Part shown: positions 4,562 through 8,510 of the stretch, piece by piece | Numbering within the stretch: the stretch's first letter is position 1 | How the letters are laid out: every line of letters starts with the position of its first letter | NCBI GenBank assembly: GCA_900768805.1 | Contig: CAAGEF010000166.1 | Span: 1 to 8,510, forward strand | Source of the DNA: Clostridia bacterium | GTDB taxonomy: Bacteria > Bacillota > Clostridia > TANB77 > CAG-508 | Reading direction: 5' to 3' | Length of the DNA: 8,510 nucleotides | Program-made: the position numbers and the translations under genes | Notes under the pieces: model-generated | What the model was told of the DNA's origin: nothing | What the model saw: only the letters and a program-made list of their open reading frames with translations | Database searches by the model: none

Positions 4562-7500
4562 GTAAAAGTAAAAGATATTAAACATGAAAAATGTGTACGT
4601 AAAACCTTTTCTAAGATAGGAGATTTTATTGAAATCCCAAATCTTATAAAAGTTCAAAAAGATTCTTACGAATGGTTTATCAAAGAAGGTCTTGGTGAAG
4701 TATTAAAAGATATTTCTCCAATAGTAGACTATAGTGGAAACTTAGTATTAGAATTTTTTGATTATTACATGGAGGAAAAAACAAAATATACTTTAGAAGA
4801 AGCAAAAGAAAGAGATGCTACTTATGCTACAAGACTTCATGTAAAAGTTAGACTTATAAACAGAGAAACAGGAGAAATCAAAGAACAAGAAATTTATTTA
4901 GGTGATTTCCCACTTATGACAGACAGTGGAACATTTGTAATAAATGGTGCAGAAAGAGTTGTAGTAAGCCAATTAGCTCGTTCTCCAGGATGTTATTACG
5001 ATTCTACTTACGATAAAGCAGGTAAAAAATTATATACTTCTACAATTATGCCAATTAGAGGGGCATGGCTTGAATATGAAACAGATAGTAATGATGTTTT
5101 CTATGTTAGAATTGATAGAACAAGAAAATTACCAGTTACTTCTTTATTAAGAGCTATAGGCCTTGATACAGACGAAAAAATTATAGATTTTTTCGGAGAA
5201 GAAGACAAAATATTAGCAACAATAGCAAAAGATCCAATCAAAAATGCAGATGAAGCATTAATCGAAATTTATAAAAAATTAAGACCAGGAGAACTTCCTA
5301 CAGTAGATGCTGCTAGAAACTTATTTGATGGATTATTCTTTGATAACAGAAGATATGATTTAGCTAAAGTTGGTAGATATAAATATAACAAAAAACTTGG
5401 TTTAGCTTCTAGAATAGCTGATCATGTTGCTTATGAAACTATAATAAATCCAGAAACAGGAGAAGTATTAGTTGAAGCTGATACAAAAATTTCTAAAGAA
5501 GTTGCTAAAGAAATTCAAGATTCTGGTATAAATGTTGTTAATTTAAAAGTTAATGATAAAAAAGTTAAAGTTATTGGTAATGGAACAGTTGATATTAAAG
5601 CATATGTGGATCCAAAAATTGCTGATGATTTAAAAATAAAAGTAGATGTTAACTATGGAGTATTACAACATATTCTTGAAAATACAGAAGAAAAAGATTT
5701 AAAGAAAGTTATAGAAGAAAGATATGATGAACTTATTCCTAAACATATAGTTACTGAAGACATGCTTGCTTCTGTAAACTACTTATTAAATCTTGATCAT
5801 GATTTAGGTAAAAAAGATGATATCGACCACTTAGGAAACAGAAGAATTAGATGTTGTGGAGAATTACTACAAAATCAATTTAGAATAGGTTTAACAAGAC
5901 TTGAAAGAGTTGTTAGAGAAAGAATGACAATTCAAGATTTAGATGTTGTAACACCACAAACATTAATCAATACAAAACCAATTACATCATCAATTAGAGA
6001 ATTCTTTGGAAGCTCTCAATTATCACAATTCATGGATCAATGTAACCCATTATCAGAACTTACACATAAAAGAAGAATATCTGCCTTAGGACCTGGTGGT
6101 TTATCTAGAGAAAGAGCAGGATTTGAGGTTCGTGATATTCACTATACACATTATGGTAGATTATGTCCAATAGAATCTCCTGAAGGTCCTAACATCGGAT
6201 TAATCTCTGCTTTATCATCATTTGCTATAATAAATGAATATGGATTTGTTGAAACTCCATACAGAAAAGTTGATAAAGAAACTGGAAAAGTTACTGATGA
6301 AGTTGTTTATATGACAGCTGATGAAGAAGATAATTGTATTATCGCTCAAGCATCAGAACCAGTTGATGAAGAAAATAGATTTATAAATAAAAGAATTAGA
6401 GTTAGATACTTAGATGAAATTAAAGAAGTTCTTAAAGAACAAGTTGATTATGTTGATGTTTCACCAAAACAATTAGTATCAGTTGCTGCTGCTATGATTC
6501 CTTTCTTAGAGCATGATGATGCTAACCGTGCACTTATGGGAGCAAACATGCAACGTCAAGCTGTACCTTTAATGATTTCAGAATCACCAATGGTTGGTAC
6601 TGGTATCGAATATAGAGCTGCTAAAGATACAGGAATAATGATTTTAGCTGACGAAAACGGAGAAGTTATCAAAGTTACTGGTGATGAAATAGTTATTAAA
6701 AATGAAGCTGGAAAGAAAAAAACTTACACATTAAGAAAATTCAAGAGAACTAATGGTGGTACTTGTATAAATCAAAGACCAATCGTTAAAGAAGGTGAAT
6801 TTGTTAAGAAAAATGATGTAATTGCTGATGGACCAGCAACAGATAAAGGAGAAATGGCACTTGGTAAAAACTTACTTATAGCATTTGCTACATGGGAAGG
6901 TTATAACTACGAAGATGCTATCTTATTAAATGAAAGATTAGTTAAAGAGGACGTTTTAACATCACTACATATCGAGGATTATGATTGCGAATGTAGAGAT
7001 ACAAAATTAGGTCCAGAAGAAATAACTAGAGATATACCAAATGTTGGTGAAGATGCATTAAGAGACTTAGATGAAGATGGAATTATAAGAATTGGTGCTG
7101 AAGTTAAACCAGGAGATATATTAGTTGGTAAAGTTACTCCAAAAGGAGAAACTGAACTTACTGCTGAAGAAAGATTATTAAGAGCAATATTTGGAGAAAA
7201 AGCTAGAGAAGTTAGAGATACATCATTAAGAGTACCTCATGGAGAACAAGGAACAATAGTTGATGTTAAAGTATATACTAGAGAAAATTCTGATGAATTA
7301 GGCCCTGGTGTAAATAAAATAATAAGAGTATATATAGCTCAAAAAAGAAAAATATCAGTTGGAGATAAAATGGCTGGACGTCATGGTAATAAAGGTGTTA
7401 TTTCTAGAATATTACCAGAAGAAGATATGCCATTCTTACCAGATGGAACTCCAGTTGATGTTGTATTAAATCCACTTGGTGTACCTTCTCGTATGAACTT

Positions 7501-8263
7501 AGGTCAAGTTTTAGAGGTTCACTTAGGAGCTGCAGCAAGATTACTTGGCTGGAAACTTGCAACACCAGTTTTTGATGGTGCATCAGAGCAAGATATCGAA
7601 GAAATGCTTGAAATGGCTGGTTTAGAAACAAATGGTAAAACAATTCTTTATGATGGAAGAACAGGAGATCCATTTGATAATCCAGTTACAGTTGGTGTAA
7701 TGTATATGTTAAAACTTCACCACTTAGTTGATGATAAAATACATGCTCGTTCTACAGGACCATATTCATTAGTTACACAACAACCACTTGGTGGTAAAGC
7801 TCAATTTGGTGGACAAAGATTTGGAGAGATGGAAGTTTGGGCACTTGAAGCTTATGGTGCAGCATACACATTACAAGAAATCTTAACAGTAAAATCAGAT
7901 GATGTTGTAGGAAGAGTAAAAACTTATGAAGCCATTGTTAAAGGTGAAAATATTCCAGAACCAGGAATCCCAGAATCATTCAAAGTATTAATAAAAGAAC
8001 TTCAATCTTTAGGATTAGATGTAAAACTTTATAATGATAAAGATGAAGAACTTGAAATAAAAGAAAATGCAGAAGAAGGAATAATAAGCTTAGAAGAAAA
8101 CAGCGAGCTTGATGTTGACGAATTAGATGAAGCAAATTTATCAGAAGTATCTGAAGAAGAACTAGAAGAAAGTATGGAAGATGATTTCTATGAAAATATT
8201 TTAGATGACGAAGATATTACTGATGAAGATATATTAAAAGATTTAGATAATATGGACGAATAA
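4559..8263 (+). CDS. rpoB: DNA-directed RNA polymerase subunit beta
   Basis: This is a complete 1234-residue beta subunit, which with beta' forms the catalytic centre of RNA polymerase. Hallmarks in order: the N-terminal protrusion (IPNLIKVQKDSYEWF, 26-40); the lobe with NGAERVVVSQLARSPG (129-144); GELLQNQFRIGL (434-445); the rifampicin region (485-510); GYNYEDAILLNE with acidic pair E785/D786; GDKMAGRHGNKG with K937 and K945, equivalent to E. coli K1065 and K1073; and the C-terminal clamp GGKAQFGGQRFGEMEVWALE. Rifampicin-contact positions (E. coli Q513, D516, H526, S531) are Q490, D493, H503 and S508, all of the sensitive type. Residues 1158-1234 form a tail with 37 Asp/Glu in 77 residues; acidic tails occur in other Firmicutes beta subunits, and this one is long. 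Cysteines replace usual residues at 145, 432, 433 and 495. The gene ends with TAATAG, two in-frame stops. It has its own promoter and leader; rplL is not upstream, and rpoC does not start in the remaining 247 bp. Confidence 0.99.
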   Translation: MVKVKDIKHEKCVRKTFSKIGDFIEIPNLIKVQKDSYEWFIKEGLGEVLKDISPIVDYSGNLVLEFFDYYMEEKTKYTLEEAKERDATYATRLHVKVRLINRETGEIKEQEIYLGDFPLMTDSGTFVINGAERVVVSQLARSPGCYYDSTYDKAGKKLYTSTIMPIRGAWLEYETDSNDVFYVRIDRTRKLPVTSLLRAIGLDTDEKIIDFFGEEDKILATIAKDPIKNADEALIEIYKKLRPGELPTVDAARNLFDGLFFDNRRYDLAKVGRYKYNKKLGLASRIADHVAYETIINPETGEVLVEADTKISKEVAKEIQDSGINVVNLKVNDKKVKVIGNGTVDIKAYVDPKIADDLKIKVDVNYGVLQHILENTEEKDLKKVIEERYDELIPKHIVTEDMLASVNYLLNLDHDLGKKDDIDHLGNRRIRCCGELLQNQFRIGLTRLERVVRERMTIQDLDVVTPQTLINTKPITSSIREFFGSSQLSQFMDQCNPLSELTHKRRISALGPGGLSRERAGFEVRDIHYTHYGRLCPIESPEGPNIGLISALSSFAIINEYGFVETPYRKVDKETGKVTDEVVYMTADEEDNCIIAQASEPVDEENRFINKRIRVRYLDEIKEVLKEQVDYVDVSPKQLVSVAAAMIPFLEHDDANRALMGANMQRQAVPLMISESPMVGTGIEYRAAKDTGIMILADENGEVIKVTGDEIVIKNEAGKKKTYTLRKFKRTNGGTCINQRPIVKEGEFVKKNDVIADGPATDKGEMALGKNLLIAFATWEGYNYEDAILLNERLVKEDVLTSLHIEDYDCECRDTKLGPEEITRDIPNVGEDALRDLDEDGIIRIGAEVKPGDILVGKVTPKGETELTAEERLLRAIFGEKAREVRDTSLRVPHGEQGTIVDVKVYTRENSDELGPGVNKIIRVYIAQKRKISVGDKMAGRHGNKGVISRILPEEDMPFLPDGTPVDVVLNPLGVPSRMNLGQVLEVHLGAAARLLGWKLATPVFDGASEQDIEEMLEMAGLETNGKTILYDGRTGDPFDNPVTVGVMYMLKLHHLVDDKIHARSTGPYSLVTQQPLGGKAQFGGQRFGEMEVWALEAYGAAYTLQEILTVKSDDVVGRVKTYEAIVKGENIPEPGIPESFKVLIKELQSLGLDVKLYNDKDEELEIKENAEEGIISLEENSELDVDELDEANLSEVSEEELEESMEDDFYENILDDEDITDEDILKDLDNMDE

Positions 8264-8278
8264 TAGAATAGTGAAAAA

Positions 8279-8317
8279 TGAATAATGAATAATTTAATCT
8301 TAATTATTCATTATTCA
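8279..8317. repeat. 16-bp perfect inverted repeat of TGAATAAT type
   Basis: TGAATAATGAATAATT (8279-8294) and AATTATTCATTATTCA (8302-8317) are exact reverse complements around TAATCTT. The arm contains a directly repeated TGAATAA unit. Similar A+T-rich TGAATAATGAATAATT palindromes resemble small interspersed repeats or MITE ends found between genes in some Firmicutes; that is recollection, not a search result. Confidence 0.8.
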
Positions 8318-8321
8318 ATAT

Positions 8322-8352
8322 TACAATAGGAAAGTCATACTTTCCTATTGTA
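8322..8352. repeat. 14-bp perfect inverted repeat with 3-nt loop
   Basis: TACAATAGGAAAGT (8322-8335) pairs exactly with ACTTTCCTATTGTA (8339-8352) around CAT. No T-run follows on the + strand (TAAAAACG). On the minus strand the run after the stem is AATATTG, also not a terminator tail. It could form a cruciform, block RNase or slow RNA polymerase, but its main interest is as part of the palindrome cluster. Confidence 0.85.
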
Positions 8353-8373
8353 TAAAAACGCTTCGCTTATATG

Positions 8374-8403
8374 GTTGCACAGAATTTTTCTAGTGAAAAA
8401 TTC
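8374..8403. repeat. GTTGCACAnAATTTTT motif, downstream copy, with 9-bp hairpin
   Basis: GTTGCACAGAATTTTT (8374-8389) matches the copy at 4112-4127 except for one base. Its end is part of a perfect 9-bp hairpin, GAATTTTTC (8382-8390) with GAAAAATTC (8395-8403) around TAGT. It is flanked by GC-richer short words (ACGCTTCGC at 8358-8366 and GCGC at 8404-8407), unusual for this A+T-rich window. Confidence 0.5.
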
Positions 8404-8409
8404 GCGCTT

Positions 8410-8510
8410 GAACAAATTTACGGAAAGCTTTACTTTTTGTAATTTATTGCATACTAAAATTTATAGTTTTAAATAACATAGTATAAAGTTATTAGCTTTC
8501 CGATTTGTTC
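8410..8510. repeat. Imperfect long-range inverted repeat reaching the window edge
   Basis: GAACAAAT (8410-8417), a 3-base insert, then CGGAAAGCT (8421-8429) is mirrored by AGCTTTCCG (8494-8502) and ATTTGTTC (8503-8510). The 17 paired bases enclose 64 bp of A+T-rich DNA without an ORF. Such arms look like the terminal inverted repeats of a small element or a long stem-loop. The right arm ends with the window, so the repeat may extend further. Confidence 0.65.

Larger units (their letters stand above)
8264..8510. other. Non-coding palindrome cluster downstream of rpoB
   Basis: No gene, Shine-Dalgarno site with start codon, or T-run terminator is convincing here. The stretch is almost filled by four inverted repeats (listed separately at 8279, 8322, 8382 and 8410). 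In most bacteria rpoC begins shortly after rpoB, so this looks like an inserted or accumulated repeat element in the rpoB-rpoC gap, or evidence that the two genes are separated. The window ends before this can be settled. Confidence 0.6.

Noticed and set aside
6002..6088. Rifampicin-resistance mutation in rpoB
   Set aside because: The positions equivalent to E. coli 513, 516, 526 and 531 carry the usual sensitive residues; Cys at the 518 position is not a classic resistance change.
8322..8352. Terminator of rpoB at the 14-bp palindrome
   Set aside because: The stem is strong but not followed by a T-run on either strand, so intrinsic termination is not supported.

Overview
The window is a very A+T-rich stretch of what looks like a Firmicutes/Clostridia-type chromosome. 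The support is codon choice dominated by AGA, ATA, TTA and GAA, strong Shine-Dalgarno sites, near-consensus sigma-A promoters with extended -10 elements, and an RNA polymerase beta subunit of Firmicutes type that starts at TTG. A gut or anaerobic clostridial lineage fits the leucine-rich-repeat/dockerin surface protein, but I cannot name a genus. All convincing genes are on the + strand.

Layout. (1) Positions 2-2281 hold the 3' part of a large surface protein gene: LRR-like segment, coiled coil, LRR block, beta-domain, Pro/Asn linker and C-terminal type I dockerin. (2) A 49-bp gap with two adjoining hairpins leads to a second gene at 2331-3350. It encodes a signal peptide, a cohesin-like domain, an Asn/Thr/Asp-rich stalk and a C-terminal LPAAG-type wall-sorting/membrane anchor. 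The pair looks like an operon that could make one anchored receptor and one dockerin-tagged ligand. A strong terminator follows (3376-3415). (3) A lemA-family gene (3484-4038) has its own promoter and terminator. (4) A 487-bp gap (4072-4558) carries a repeat-like motif, a consensus promoter with inverted repeats around the -10, and a leader of about 350 nt. The leader holds a long hairpin (4230-4360) whose 5' arm contains a possible 9-codon leader peptide. (5) rpoB occupies 4559-8263. (6) From 8264 to the end there is no gene but a series of palindromes; rpoC does not begin within the 247 bp after rpoB.

The most interesting points are the dockerin/cohesin-like gene pair with its intergenic hairpins, the rpoB transcription unit detached from the usual rplJ-rplL context with an elaborate leader, and the palindrome cluster where rpoC would normally start. 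Functions of the non-coding elements are inferred from sequence alone.
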